The notes: generated by a model not told the origin, from the letters alone. DNA of 64,000 bases from Sycobia sp. Sy_11 (GCA_018907035.1 JACCIC010000373.1:1-64000); one strand, 5' to 3'. Counted from the stretch's first letter, positions 1 to 12,611 are shown. A program made the numbers and translations.

Positions 1-1398
1 TGAGATATTTCGGAAAGTTTGGGCGATCGAGATCTGAGCCAATGGCTTTTCCGTCATTCGTGGGACCTGGCCGCGGCAAAAACTGACGAATCGAAGGAAT
101 AAAATATGAGGACGCGCAAAAGGGCGCGCAAAACGCATCATCGAAGCTGAATAACAATCGTAACGATCCGCGTTAGGATCGGCCGTAGTGTAGAGAGGAG
201 CGGATCGAGATGACTCGGCTCGTATCTCAATTACATACACTTGGGGAAACGACGAAAAAGCGCGGGATTGGTATGGGCGGGGTTGGGGGGGGGGAGGAGG
301 ATCAAGAGAGCAAGGAACGGGCATAATACACACGGCGTCAATCAAGCACCGGCTTCCGTCGTCCGAGATTAAGGCTAAGCCCATTATAAGCTCTCGTAAG
401 AAAAATCCGCACGTGTATGTATATAGTAATAGTGGATCAGGCTTGAGCTCGGACGAACGTTTGATTATGGAACGTGCAGGATGTATTAGGAGAGCTCAGT
501 CGATCCGCGCACGCTCGCGTACTTTGTACATATGTATATGTGTGTATATATATATATACTATCTATTTACATATATATATATATATATTATAGATATAAT
601 CACGTATCGTAATCAATTGAACACGATTCGGATGTTGGGAAGACGGCTGGGGGCAAGATGGCGGGGGGCGAGTCCCCCGAGATTTTTTCTTCTTCGGAGG
701 TTAATATACAAGGGGGAACGACAATTAGAGATTAAACGGCTTACCCAAGTCGAGAGTCCTATAATGCTCTTATCCCCGGATATCAGTGGTATTAATCTGC
801 TCGTGTCAGTACGTACAGGGGAGGGGGGTGTCGCGACGCGTTCATCGAAGTTCGCGAGAAGTCAATTCGCTTCACGTGGGTCGCAGTGAAACTTGTCACT
901 CGACGCCTTATCGATGTATAAACGTACGACTGCCGAGTATAACGTAGGATTTTAAAGCTCCGCCCGCGAGTATTGGGCTAAACATTCGTATCACCGCATC
1001 TCTATTCCGCTGATTCGCCACGCGAAAAATCGTAACGTATAACGGCTGGTGTTCGACGTTCTCCCCCCCCCCCCCCGCCCACCGCCGAGGATCCACAAAA
1101 TGGATCGGGCGACAACGTTTCGCCGTCGATCTGCTGGGACCCGCCGCCTCCACCCGCCCCGCGTACGCCGACGACATTAATCAGCTCGCGGCGCGAAACA
1201 AATGGGGCCGATTCATCGGCGAACGAGTGGCCGTCCCTAAGTGTACTGGGCGCCCCTCGAGCCGCGAATCTAATTGGCCGGTGCAGTGGATGGACGGGAA
1301 GGACGAGGGTGACGGAGCGTTGCTTCGAATTCCCGTATTAGATCGGGTGCCGGGACGCGACGTTATATGCGCGTTTGTTGAAGTTCGAAATTGCAGCT

Positions 1399-1450
1399 TA
1401 TATATATATATATATATATATATAGATATATATATATATATATATATATA
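1399..1450. repeat. (TA)n microsatellite
   Basis: This is 52 bp of alternating TA with one GA interruption near 1,425, followed by a short GT/CA stretch. Confidence 0.95.
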
Positions 1451-1597
1451 GTGGTGTGTGTACACACAACCACACGCCGCTCGCCCGTTGGATTTTTATA
1501 CCGATTTGATATTCTCTGGATTGATAAATAATTACGAATGCTTTTTGTCTGTTGTCGTAGTAAAAGATTGATTATGAGTATATTGTATTTGCTTTAC

Positions 1598-1629
1598 AAA
1601 AAAAAAAAAAATAAAAAAAAAAAAAAAAA
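1598..1629. repeat. Poly-A tract
   Basis: A 32-bp A run is interrupted by one T at 1,612. No repeat-element body or target-site duplication was recognised beside it. Confidence 0.9.
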
Positions 1630-2361
1630 CTGTACATTTATCAAGTATATGATGCACTTTTAAACGACCGTTCAAAGCGATTTAGTGAAGAGAACGTGCG
1701 TCATTATTACTGATAAATATGTATATAGTTGGCATTAGATTAAAAAAAAAATTAAGCAATTAAAAATAAAAACAAAAAAGTTCGTATCGAGCGATATCGT
1801 ATCGCGAAATGCACATTGTTTTTATTAACTTCTTGGCATACCCAATATGTTAATTAATACGTAGGATAAGTATTAATCATTATTTGCGACGATCGGAGAG
1901 AACGATTTATTTTCAATTTTTTTCTGTCATATTGTAATTATAATTATATGTATAATGTTCATAGAAAACGACAGATTAAGCATTATAAAATATTAGTTTA
2001 AGTACCTCGTAATGGAAAATGAGCTTAGCCAACTAAAAATCATTTAACATTATTTCTTTATAGTTTAGGTACGAATCCTAATAAAACGTGTAAGAAAAAA
2101 TTTTAATTCATTTGGGAATAATTATTGAAAATTGAAATTGACTGCAAATCTGTCCCTGAACAAACCAGTACTTAGCTTTTCAAAGTAAATATTCAAGAAA
2201 ATAGCTGTACTACTTCAGGGGAAAAAGTACGATTTGATTTTAGAACTGATAAGACACTAGAAGTTTGGTTTATCCTAAAAAAATTACTAAGACTATCGTA
2301 TAGCTAAAGAAGGCAGCTTTCCGTTGTCCATCGTAACTTAAAACACTGTTTAAACAACTGC

Positions 2362-2407
<46 letters not shown>

Positions 2408-2409
2408 TT
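2362..2409. repeat. (TA)n followed by poly-T
   Basis: About 38 bp of TA with one AA interruption runs directly into a T run. Confidence 0.95.
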
Positions 2410-2663
2410 CGGCACAAAAACTTTACAGACAATCCGTATCCCCTTGATATTCTCTCCCTGCGTCGGGAAGTTTTCACGCGTCGGGTGGGATCGGGGCCGT
2501 TGGAAAGTTTTGCAAGTTCCGGGCCCGGAGATGCGACTTCTATATAAAGCTCGAGAAAGAGTTCCTATCGCAGCGGGCAGGGTGTGGGAGGGGGGGGGAG
2601 GAAACTTTCGTGAATAAGTCGGAAACAAAGATGCGCGCGCGTGCGCGCTTTTAACCCGTGAAC

Positions 2664-2686
2664 ATATATATACACACACATATATA

Positions 2687-2719
<33 letters not shown>

Positions 2720-2768
2720 ATATATGTATGTATGTATATGTATGTATATATGTATGTATACATACATA
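2664..2768. repeat. Compound (TA)(CA)(TA)(TATG)n microsatellite
   Basis: The 105-bp array changes unit from TA to CA, back to TA, then to TATG/TGTA. Such a stepwise change is typical of replication-slippage evolution. All open frames across it are repeat translations. Confidence 0.95.
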
Positions 2769-3881
2769 GATAGACATGTAGACCCCGAAATTCGTGATCG
2801 GAAATATTCGGGAGTGAGTGGTCCGGAGCTTTTTTCCTCTCTTCTGTCTTTTTGTTTTCTCAATCGAGAAGTGGAAAGAGCCAATGTTGACTCTTTTGGA
2901 TTAGTGTGTGCAGGAGGGTTGTTCTTTTTTTTTTTTTCATTCTTCTCTCGATCCTTGAATTCGCGAAGGAGCGCAGACGCGTGCGTGTTCGTGTTTTTTT
3001 TTTTTTTTTTTTTTTGTTCGTCGAATCCGGGGGATCTTGTTTAAATATTAGCTTTGCCGATGTTAAAATGTGGCGCTTGCAAATAGAGCTTATGAAGCTC
3101 TCCTTCTCCGTCTCCCTCGGCTTTTAGCTGATGCGCGAACGACAGCATTTAGTTTTTAAGATATTTTCGGAATATGTGAAATTTAACGAAGCGCTTCAGA
3201 CCCGGTCGGTTATCACAGCGACAGAGATAATCCACAATGTCGTATACGCCACTTAAGGATTAATCAATGGCAGCTTGAGTGCGTCCCATTTCGTCCCCCT
3301 ACCCTCCGGCGAAAGCAGTCTTAAAAGCAGTCAGAAAATTTTAGGCGGGTGCCCCCTTTTTTTTCCACAAAATGCCACGATTCCATCCAAGTTTTCCATC
3401 AATTTCACGAGACCGAAATGACGTGCCATTCGTTGCGACAAATTGTCGTTAACGATTATTCTATGGTTCGCGATACCGTCGAAATACAGCTGTCATTGTC
3501 AATCACCTCCCAAGTTTAGTTAAGTTCGAAGATATTTATCAGAAGCTCCTTTAAGTTTCATTGAATATGAAAAAAAAGGATTCGATTTTTTATTCCGCAC
3601 CGCTGCTGTTCTCATCAAGCTCATCCTTGGCCTCGCGCGGAATTTCTGACTCGCTTGAAATTTTCCAGCTTAATTCTCATTTTCAAGTTTGAAAAGTTCT
3701 CCGTCAACATTTGCATACTAATATTAACTGAACATATACGTCCAAAGAGAAATGGCAGCCGTTCAAAAAAAGCCTAAAAAACAAAAAAAATTGCAGAAAA
3801 TCTACTTTTCGTTTGTCTATCGAGGGAGATAGGTCGTTTTTTTTTTATTTTTTTTTTTTCTTCATCTCTTCGACATTTCAG

Positions 3882-3895
3882 TTTGTACAAAATTG
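3882..3895 (+). other. Candidate 14-nt microexon
   Basis: A long pyrimidine tract (about 3,838-3,875) ends in TTTCAG at 3,876-3,881. Only 14 nt later comes GTAAGT at 3,896-3,901, a near-ideal donor. Together they delimit a 14-nt potential exon. Its length is not a multiple of three, so inclusion in coding RNA would shift frame; it could be a UTR exon or simply two chance decoy sites. There is no expression evidence. Confidence 0.2.
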
Positions 3896-4550
3896 GTAAG
3901 TTCTTTTGATTTCTGAGGCAAAACCGATGCGCGCGCGGTCAAAATAAAAGTCAATTATCAATATTGATTTTACGAGATGAAAAATCTAGCATACGATTGG
4001 GAACGAAGAATTTCATTGAACTCGACGGGGCCGCATATGAAAGGAGAACTCCGATGGGTCGTCTGAAATTCACAAGCATCGTATCCAAATGCGTTCTGCA
4101 TGCATCTACGTGGATGTCGATTTTTGAATTGCTGAAAATTGCAGCGGCAACAACAACAAGAACAACGGACATCAAAACAACCCGCCAAATCGCGCCCTTT
4201 AACCGCAGTTTTCTTCAATCCTTGAATTTTTAACGCGACGGCCTCTCCCTCTCGTCTATCCTCGCGCGATATTCGCCCCCCTCCTCCCCCCCCCATGGTT
4301 CCGTAAACGGCCGATCGTTTAGCGTCGGAAAAATTCGATTAGTCCGCGCGCTCCTCGTTGCCACTGCATGGGCTGGCGAGATAAGCGTTGCCCGATCTCG
4401 ACGCCGCGCGCACCGTGCCGCTCCGTAGCATTGGCCAAAACATAGGGGGTCGGCTCGGCGCGACTACGACGTGAAGTTCGGAGGCCCGTAGTCGTCGCGG
4501 AACGAGTACGCGCGTGCTACGGTCGCACAAGCAATACGTACATTGTTATA

Positions 4551-4576
4551 ATAATAATAATAATTATTATTATTAT
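4551..4576. repeat. (AAT)n/(ATT)n perfect palindrome
   Basis: AAT-type units switch strand to ATT-type units at 4,563/4,564, giving 13-bp arms with no spacer. A degenerate (TAGTAT)n run follows to about 4,600. Confidence 0.9.
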
Positions 4577-4792
4577 ATTTAGTATTAGTATTAGTATTAT
4601 GATATAAGTCGTTATGGTTGACGTGACTATCGTAGTCTTATATAGATAGATATATATATATATATATATATTATCTTATGCTGCGGTGAGCAGTTTTGTT
4701 CTTACCCGCGGGGGAGCCGGGCAATATTGGCGCTGGTTGAAAACAATTACGTATATTATTCTCCTCTGTATAGCGAATATAATTATAGTATA

Positions 4793-4794
<2 letters not shown>

Positions 4795-4826
<32 letters not shown>

Positions 4827-4842
4827 TATATATATATATATA
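4795..4842. repeat. (TA)n microsatellite
   Basis: About 48 bp of TA with one GAT interruption. A shorter TA tract lies at about 4,647-4,670. Confidence 0.95.
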
Positions 4843-5731
4843 AGTATGCTCCTCTATAGAATACTTTAAATATTGACCAACACTGATCGATTGAGGGCTG
4901 TAATGATACAACACACCACTCGGCGCGCTCGCGGCCCGATGCAAATAGCCGATTCGTGTTTCGTAGGCCTGTAAAAGTTCTATTTCCATTAGTTTGTAAT
5001 CGTATGTGTATATATATGTATAGACTAAAAAGATTGTTTTAGAACTGTAGAGAAGGAGAGAGAGAGAGAAGCGAAGGTTATCTCGCTGGAGCAAGCCGAA
5101 GCTTACATTGTTCGTGCCGTATAGAGTAATAAAAAACTTTTTAAAATTTTTTTTTTATGTTTTGCTTTTATTTAGCACGTATAAAAGCTCTTATTGAAAG
5201 AAGACAACCCGTCTAGAAGAAAAATAAATCTTAGACTTTATCTGGAAGTTTTCTCGCGTCTAATTTTTTTTCACACGAAGGGGACAGAACGCCGAAAAGA
5301 TGGAAACAATAATAATTTTGCGATCGCATCGAAATTCTCCATCTTTTAGCGACGAAAAACGAATTATTACATAAATTAGACACTTGCCCTGATAAAAAAA
5401 ATCGTGTTTTTTTCTGTCTTCTTGTAAAAAAAACTCTGTTTCCTGTATTCACAGTCGGCCGCGCTTATCGCATCGTTAATTAAAACAAATTCAAATAGTT
5501 TGTTAATGCTCCGTCACGCGGCGCAGTCTCGTGTTATTATTTTTCTACGCCATTAATCAAAACGCGTATACGTTGAAAAACTGCGTCGAAGATAATGATA
5601 ATTCAACACTCCATACTTCTAATATGTTTAGATATATATATATAGTATATATATATATATATATATGTAGTATGTATGTATGTATATTTACACTTATATT
5701 GTATTATTTATACCCGCACCTGATTAATGTA

Positions 5732-5804
5732 TTTGTTTTTCTGTTTCAGGTGAGTTGTTGCAGATATGTTATCGCTCTATCCTTATACTATAAGTCAAGG
5801 ACAC
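5732..5804 (+). promoter_or_regulatory. Candidate recursive (ratchet) splice site with downstream donor
   Basis: A pyrimidine-rich run ends in TTTCAG at 5,744-5,749 and is immediately followed by GTGAGT at 5,750-5,755. A complete 3' splice site is thus fused to a complete 5' splice site. A branchpoint-like CTGATTAAT element lies about 25 nt upstream. A second GTGAGT follows at 5,805, outlining a 55-nt segment (5,750-5,804) open in the +2 frame of the window. In flies and vertebrates, fused AG|GT sites of this kind split long introns stepwise, and in vertebrates the downstream donor supports exon definition. Here that function is inferred from sequence. The alternative is a genuine 55-nt cassette exon, whose length would be phase-compatible with the exon at 42,942 if it began in phase 0. 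Confidence 0.5.
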
Positions 5805-6642
5805 GTGAGTTTAATAAACTGTAAGAATTTGCCCGCTTTATACGAGGCTTCACATGTGTATGTCTATATGTATATGCACACGCACACTTGTAGAAAGCCC
5901 CGTTCGAGTAAAACGGAATACGAGAATTTTTATTTTTTATTTTTTTAAATAAAGATCTCATTCCGTCTATTTTATAAGTTTTTATGCAAATAATTCACGC
6001 TCTGAACGTGTAAAGTGTAATTATGAAAAAAAAAGCGTTAATGAAAGAGCAAAGCTAGTTCATGAAAATGAGCTTGTAAGAAATCTCGTTTAAATTTGTT
6101 GCGCCCGCGGGTATATTATATAGGTATTTATCTGAACTCCTAATTACATTATAATAAAAATTATAAAAATTGTCTTGATTATAGTACTCGAGGAGTCTTT
6201 TCACAGAAAAAGCTCCAGTCGAATATACATTGAAGAGTTAATGCTAAAGTCTCCCACTTAATGGCACGGTTTCGAGGCTCATGTATACGAAAATTTTTAA
6301 GCGTGTATCATGTAAATACGTGTACGGAGAAATCATTATTGCTCTTATTGTGAAAGTATTGCGAAGTAATAAAAAATGACGCCTTCCCAGCCCGGATAAC
6401 TTATCCATATTAATTCGATGAGAATGTGAATCATTAAAATCAAATTCGCAGTTGCGTGCTCTCGTCGTGCTGCTTTGGTATAGAACTTAGACTACTGACC
6501 AAAGCTCCATCTGGCGAACCCTTAACTCCTCGATATATAGGAGGGACCGCTAAGGAGCTTCCAATAGTCTCGGCGGAAGAGTGATTTTTTCGCTAATCTG
6601 CATATGTTTGTGTTTTATTTTCAGTAGTGCACTTTCAAGCCC

Positions 6643-6687
<45 letters not shown>
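6643..6687. repeat. (TA)n microsatellite
   Basis: About 45 bp of TA. A second tract lies at about 6,862-6,898. Confidence 0.95.
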
Positions 6688-6689
<2 letters not shown>

Positions 6690-6863
6690 TAACATTTATA
6701 TAACAATCATACTATTTTGATAAAATAGGATATGCCGGGTGTAAGTCGAGAACTTTAAGTTGAGTATCACTGCGACTCTGGTGAACGTACTTAACAATTG
6801 CAATCCTCACTCCCACTATATAATCCCTATCCGATGCCACGCTATCGGAAGAATCTTATCTGA

Positions 6864-6898
<35 letters not shown>

Positions 6899-7014
6899 CT
6901 ATACATGTGTGTAGGTCGCGGTCGCACCGTAATCGTGTCTTTCAGCAGATCGAGAAATCAACAGTCGCGGGTCTTCGCTCGTCTGGGCTATGTTTGTATG
7001 TATGCGCATGTTTA

Positions 7015-7020
<6 letters not shown>

Positions 7021-7045
<25 letters not shown>

Positions 7046-7069
7046 CTATATATATATATATATATATAC
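7021..7069. repeat. (TA)n microsatellite
   Basis: About 49 bp of TA with one CTA interruption. Confidence 0.95.
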
Positions 7070-7310
7070 ATTCTAGAGGGAGTCGAGAGCTGCCCCACGT
7101 CTACTTTACTTTCCTATTCTCTTCCCCCGCACCTCCCGTCTCCCCACGTCACAAATCGTCCGTCTCCCATTGCCCGTCTCCTATCCTTCTCTCAGTTACG
7201 CCGTGCATTATTACAATGGGGGTCCAATTGGCTTTCCGCCTTAGACGCTAAGCCTCTCTGCACCGCGATGCTTCTTTTTCGTTCGTGCACACAATGTTTT
7301 CTTGATCTGT

Positions 7311-7311
7311 C

Positions 7312-7349
<38 letters not shown>

Positions 7350-7558
7350 AAATAAATGACTAAAATAAATAACTAAATAAATAAATAAATAAATCAATAA
7401 ATAATAAATATACTTCATATATAATATATATATATTATATATTATATATCTATATATAATATATATATCAAATAGGTTTCTCCAGGTTTGCACGAATATC
7501 GTGTTGCATGTACACTTATATAGTACAACGGCAGTGTAAAACAATACATAAATTACCG

Positions 7559-7598
<40 letters not shown>
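7311..7598. repeat. AT-rich compound repeat cluster
   Basis: A nearly continuous AT block holds (TA)n at 7,311-7,336, (TAAA)n-like units at about 7,346-7,400, imperfect TA hairpins at 7,415-7,470 and pure (TA)n at 7,560-7,598. Confidence 0.9.
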
Positions 7599-7602
<4 letters not shown>

Positions 7603-9348
7603 AACAACTTACTAGGCGCATGAGCTCGCGTTGTCTAACTGTCACCCGAGATATTCGGAATTTTGCGCAAGACTTTTATGATCTGCAAAAATTTGCGTGA
7701 GGTATTTTTCCCGTGATATATGCATAGTCTGAGTACCCGACAATTCATTGTGGAAATAAATAACTATATATAACTTATATCAAATCGGTTGCAACGAACT
7801 CGGTTTTTAGCTTGAAGTATATAACAGACTGAAAATAGGGAAATAAATAAGAAGAAATAATCCTGCAGGGCGATGAAAATTTATAAAATCAGCACAAATC
7901 ATATTTTGTTGATGATTTCATTATTGGCGCATCTCCGAGTGCCTCATTTGCTTGTCAAAATTTTTTTAAATGATTGTATTATTTATTATAAATATATACA
8001 TACAGTTATGTAAACGCTGAGATTTAAATCGTTAGATATTGGAACAGAATTTTTCGAAAATTGAATAACGATTATTTAAGTCCATGATCATTTTGATTCC
8101 ATTATTATAAAGATTCTTTTTCATTGTACGTATATTTATATAACATTGCAAACAGTCTAGTCTTATACAATTATAGTACTTCGATTTTTCTTTGCCGTTA
8201 CGGTTCTAGTCGTAAGAAGATTGTATTTCGCAACGATTCGTGCTTCAAACTCGCATATAAAGAAGTAAAAAAAAAACTGTCGATAAATCATTTACTATAC
8301 GATTCTACTTGACGAAAATTAAAAGGAACCTCGGCTCGATCGAAGCTTTAAATGCTTCTTAACGTACGCATAACTCGGAAGCCGAATGACGAATCGAGGT
8401 ATCGCTTCGAGGGAGTCTCGTACGAATAAATCCGATTGATAAGGTGTTGTTTTGTTTTTCTTTTCTTTTTTTTTTTTGTCGCGTGTTTTCTTCTATCGAG
8501 AGGGTATTAGGGTATTGATTTCCCACGAGAAGAGCCGCAATGATCAATGGCCGGGTCAATTTTCGCAAGAGAGCGACGTACGATAAATCCGTGAATTTTC
8601 CATCGGCCCCCTCTGGTTGGCTGGCCGCGAACCTCTCCCTCTCCGTCTCTCACACAGCGCGTACACCCGCTCTCGGCCGCGACAATCCAGCGGGTCGATA
8701 ACTGATCGGCGGCTGGCCAAGGTAAAAAACAAGAAAAAAAAAAAAACAAATAACAAAAAAAAAAACAAGAAAAAAACAAGAAAGAACTAAAAGCAAGCAA
8801 GAATAAAGAGGAACCATTACGAGGACTTTCGAAACGATCGGAAATAAGGTAGACAGCAGCGCACCGGGCGAGAGGTCGGGAGAGGGAGGAGCGATGCACG
8901 ATTTTCCTTCGCGGAAATTCGATAAGTCTCGTCGTAAAGCGAGCTCGGGAAATGTCTCCCGTCCGTCCTCTGTCAGTCACCCTGTCTATATAACGACGCA
9001 TTATACCGGCGCATAATATTGGACTTCCAGATGAAAGAGCCGGCATAAAAGAGGATGGAGGTGGTGGGTGGGGGGGGCGGGGAGGGAGAGGGGGGGGGAT
9101 AAATAAAAATGAAACCAGAAGGAGGAGATGACATGTAATATAGGCAAGAGAGGACGCTCGTGTACATATATACATATATAGATATAAACGCTGACGAAAA
9201 CACATTGGACGCGTCGGTGTGACGTCGGCGGAGCTACTGCGCCCGGCGTGACGTTTACACGCATCATTTTACTTATACGTAATAATAATCTGGAATATTG
9301 GGAAAAACGAGGAGGTGCGTCACGGTGACAATGGGCCGATGCACGTGC

Positions 9349-9351
<3 letters not shown>

Positions 9352-9384
<33 letters not shown>
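9352..9384. repeat. (TA)n microsatellite
   Basis: About 33 bp of TA inside an otherwise GC-rich patch. Confidence 0.95.
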
Positions 9385-9392
<8 letters not shown>

Positions 9393-9914
9393 ACATATGG
9401 GTAAATAATACTGCTCCACGCGTTGAAAAACGCTCGAAATACCTACGCGTGAAGGGCGGGGGAGAGGGGGGGGGATCGAATCGATGACTAGCTCGGAGAA
9501 GATTCTTAATAAAAATGAACATTTAATTACGACGAGGTAGTCGTACTGTGTCAATTGACGAAGTTTCGATGTACTGAGCATTCGTAATTCTCTTCCGTAC
9601 TAAATGCAACGATTATACAATTGCTCGACTTGGAATTATTTCACACGTCCCGATCGTTCCCCGAAGGTTCTTGATCAATATGCAATTACCGCTAACTTGG
9701 AATTCAATCGTTTGAGAATGATAGGGTTCGTTAAAAATTAGAAAATGCAAGCTTGAAACGTGTATTTTAATGGGGATAATGGAGACCCGAAGCCGAGGTA
9801 CGCTACACATTCCACGATATTGTTCTTATAACGAGAACCTATTTTAATGCTAGACGCGGCCTTGTCTTACGACAGGATGGGGTATTCGAAATATTCGATT
9901 CTTAAAAACTTCTC

Positions 9915-9916
<2 letters not shown>

Positions 9917-9947
<31 letters not shown>

Positions 9948-9961
9948 CACACACACACACA

Positions 9962-10015
<54 letters not shown>

Positions 10016-10052
10016 CACACACACACACACACAACACACACACACACACACA
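9917..10052. repeat. Long interrupted (CA)n microsatellite
   Basis: The array is about 136 bp and is broken by single-base slips (ACAACA, ACCACA, CACTACA) into five sub-tracts. It is among the longest arrays in the window. Confidence 0.95.
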
Positions 10053-10198
10053 TGTATATATACATATTCTCGCCCTCTCTCTTTGGTAAATCACGCTACG
10101 CGGCAAAACGTCAAATTGAAATATTATGCTAACAACGGGCAGGGCATGGCCACTGTTCCGGGGGAATCTACGCTTGAATTTTCAAACTTTCTCTTCGA

Positions 10199-10199
<1 letters not shown>

Positions 10200-10235
<36 letters not shown>
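10200..10235. repeat. (TA)n microsatellite
   Basis: About 36 bp of pure TA. Confidence 0.95.
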
Positions 10236-10240
<5 letters not shown>

Positions 10241-12058
10241 GCATCTGTAACTACTTCTACACTGCAAAACTTGCTACCAAAGTTCTCCCCCTCGGCCCCG
10301 CCCCACCCACCCCGCTCTATTCCTTTTTAAATTTCTCAGCTCATCTCTTTTTATCCCGCCTCTCGCTCCCAGCCGTGTGCAATGCTCGCAAAAGTTCTTT
10401 CCCTCCCCCTCCCCCCCTCCACCCGCGTCAGGTCTAGAGAGAGGGGGGGGGGGATGCCGTGCTTGTCGAGGAGAACGCGTGCTTATCTCGCGCGGCGTAC
10501 GAGGCCTTAAAAAAAAAAAAAAAACCGAGTCGCGACTGTCGGACATTTTGCGGGCTTTGGATTTCTAATTCGCGAGCGTTGGCGAGGTGCCGCCGCGTGC
10601 GCGGGTAGAAATCTCCCGTGCCTCGCGGGACTCGCGATGCACGCTCAACGGCCTATGTTATTAAATCGCTCGACGCCGACGAACGAAGTGCGATTTTATT
10701 TCTTCAATGGATCGATCGCGCGAAATTCGTCGCGCATCCTCAATAGATCGTCGCGCCACGATGAATCTAGTTTTTTTTTTTTTTGTTGCATTTCGCGAAT
10801 AATCCCGCCGTTGGAAGCTCGTACGTAAAAAATGCTGGAAGAGAAAGTGGGACGGGTTAGGGGGTGAGGGGGGGGGGAACAGATGACGTTTTTCATTAAT
10901 ATTCAGCGAGTCGAAGGGGGGCTGGGGTGACATTCGACATCCTCGGCGTCTCGATCAATCAAGTGGGGATGAGAAGGTCCAAGAGAGACTTTTTTATCCA
11001 ATGCTTCGCAGTCGTATCTACGTTCTTTTGGCTTTTTTTTCATCTACCTAAGTTATAGCATGGATAAGAATGTAGGGGTTATGAAACATTCCCAGTATAA
11101 TTGTCGGACTGAATTTACTGCAGAATTGGCAATATCGCTTTAACAGGGGGGGGGGGGAGGTACGTTGGCAGATTTTCTGTAAAGCAAACTAGTTGGATTC
11201 GTTGGTGAAAATCGAGCGACGAAGTAAAATGCGCTTGTCAAGATGGATAAACGAATCATTGTATTTCAGACGAATGACTAATAACAATTTGCCACGACAA
11301 GTTTTGCACAATTGCATTATTACGTTTTCGACCGATTAAATGATCGATCGATTTCTCATTTCGACGTTGCGGAATAAATTTTTGGCCTATACTTAATGGT
11401 ACTTACTGTCTCTTTGGCGCATTTCACATTTGCCTCTTGGTTTTGTAGAAGGCAATTTGACGTTTCGAGGCCGTTACCTCGTGCATTTCGTCAATTATTC
11501 CATACTGCGATTCCGAGAAGATCAATGCCGCGCGATGGCACATTTTATAGTTTAAAACTTCTTAAAACTCAAAGATCTTTTATGAGAGCTCTATATTATC
11601 GAGTTTTTATTTTTCCTCTACTAACATTTATCATATACATAATGTACCTTAAAAATAGAGTTACGGAACACAGGCCGTTTTCAAAATGAACGCCCTCCCC
11701 CCCCTGCCCTCGTAGGAAATTTAAACAACAATACGAATTTTCATTGTTTTTCACTTTTCATGCAAAAACAAAAGACCGATTTCGTAATACATTTCTAAAG
11801 TCGTCGAATTTTTCACATATCAAAAGCCGTTTTTTTTGGTAAGCAAGAATTATCATGTTCCATTTGACTTTAGATGGATTGATGTGTAAGCATTAGTTTG
11901 TATGCAGTTGTCGTTCGTACGACTTTATACGAAAAACTAACAACGGCCTTTGGAAATGTTCAAGTTTTCATCGCAAGAAACTCGCCTCGCGCGCGTCTCA
12001 ATTCCTGTTTCAATTGGTGAACGTGTATCTTTACGAAATTGTACTAACTAAATTTTCA

Positions 12059-12112
12059 ACAACAACAATAACAACAACAACAACAACAACATCAGCAACA
12101 TCAACATTAACA
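12059..12112. repeat. (AAC)n imperfect trinucleotide repeat
   Basis: AAC/AAT/ATC units cover about 54 bp. No coding context was seen. Confidence 0.85.
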
Positions 12113-12202
12113 AAACGGAACCTGTGAATTATACCTAGATTACCTCTCTTCTGTTTACCAGACTTTCAGGTATAACAAGATTGATAAAGAAAGACATTTA
12201 CA

Positions 12203-12233
12203 CACGGCTAGTTTCTGGAAGAAATTAGCCGTG
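12203..12233. other. Compact inverted repeat / hairpin
   Basis: The 13-nt arms at 12,203-12,215 and 12,221-12,233 pair completely around a 5-nt loop if one G-U wobble is allowed on the + strand RNA. Function is unknown. Confidence 0.6.
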
Positions 12234-12610
12234 AAATACCAATTTCTACTTATATACATACAGGAAAACTTGTCGATTTTGTCCTTTCTCCTCCGTTAAG
12301 GTTCCAATTTAAAAGTTCCCAGCTCTATCTTCGACGCATTCTATAATGGACGATAATACTCTCGTCATTTATCGGATGGACGAAAGGAATGTACAAAAAA
12401 AAAAAAAAAAAAAAAACAAAGACAAAAAAACTTGAAACAATACCACGACAAACCACTTATATACGGATTCTTAAAAGGTGCAAGATAATTACTTAATTAT
12501 TTCTTTGTTTTTGTTGTGGTTTTTTTTTCCTTTTTCAATCGCCAATGGCAAAAACGATACCCCTTCGGTTCATTAAGGTCCGTCGGAAGCTAAGCTATAT
12601 TTCTCCAGCA

Positions 12611-12611
<1 letters not shown>

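Larger units (their letters stand above)
1..5700. other. Non-coding stretch, left edge
   Basis: I find no supportable gene here. GC- and CpG-rich patches (about 640-1,380 and 4,230-4,540) alternate with AT-rich DNA, and open frames in them are short, lack recognisable domains and run through simple repeats. The stretch holds (TA)n tracts, A/T homopolymers, a 26-bp perfect palindrome at 4,551-4,576 and a strong acceptor/donor pair at 3,881/3,896, which are listed separately. The best reading is intron or upstream DNA of the + strand gene whose visible exons start at 42,942; this is inference. Confidence 0.6.
5810..12000. other. Non-coding, microsatellite-rich stretch
   Basis: No gene was recognised. 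The stretch holds the TA and CA arrays listed separately and a GC-rich, pyrimidine/purine-skewed zone at about 8,500-9,480. Long open frames there encode only low-complexity sequence. A second GC-rich patch lies at 10,260-10,960 with several G/C homopolymers. From 10,970 to 12,050 the DNA is ordinary AT-rich sequence nearly free of microsatellites. Confidence 0.6.

Noticed and set aside
2243..2262. AGAACTGATAAG, resembling part of miR-184
   Set aside because: Only 12 nt match and no precursor hairpin surrounds it.
3209..3220. TATCACAGC, the miR-2/miR-13 5' end
   Set aside because: A nine-nucleotide match with no hairpin; chance.
8507..9522. Overlapping minus-strand frames of 173-232 codons
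   Set aside because: The translations are Pro, Phe, Ser and Tyr-Ile runs from skewed simple sequence; no domain was seen.
12145..12176. CTTTCAG|GTATAA as a second ratchet site
   Set aside because: The donor half is weak and a nearer CCAG interrupts the pyrimidine tract; much poorer than the site at 5,749.
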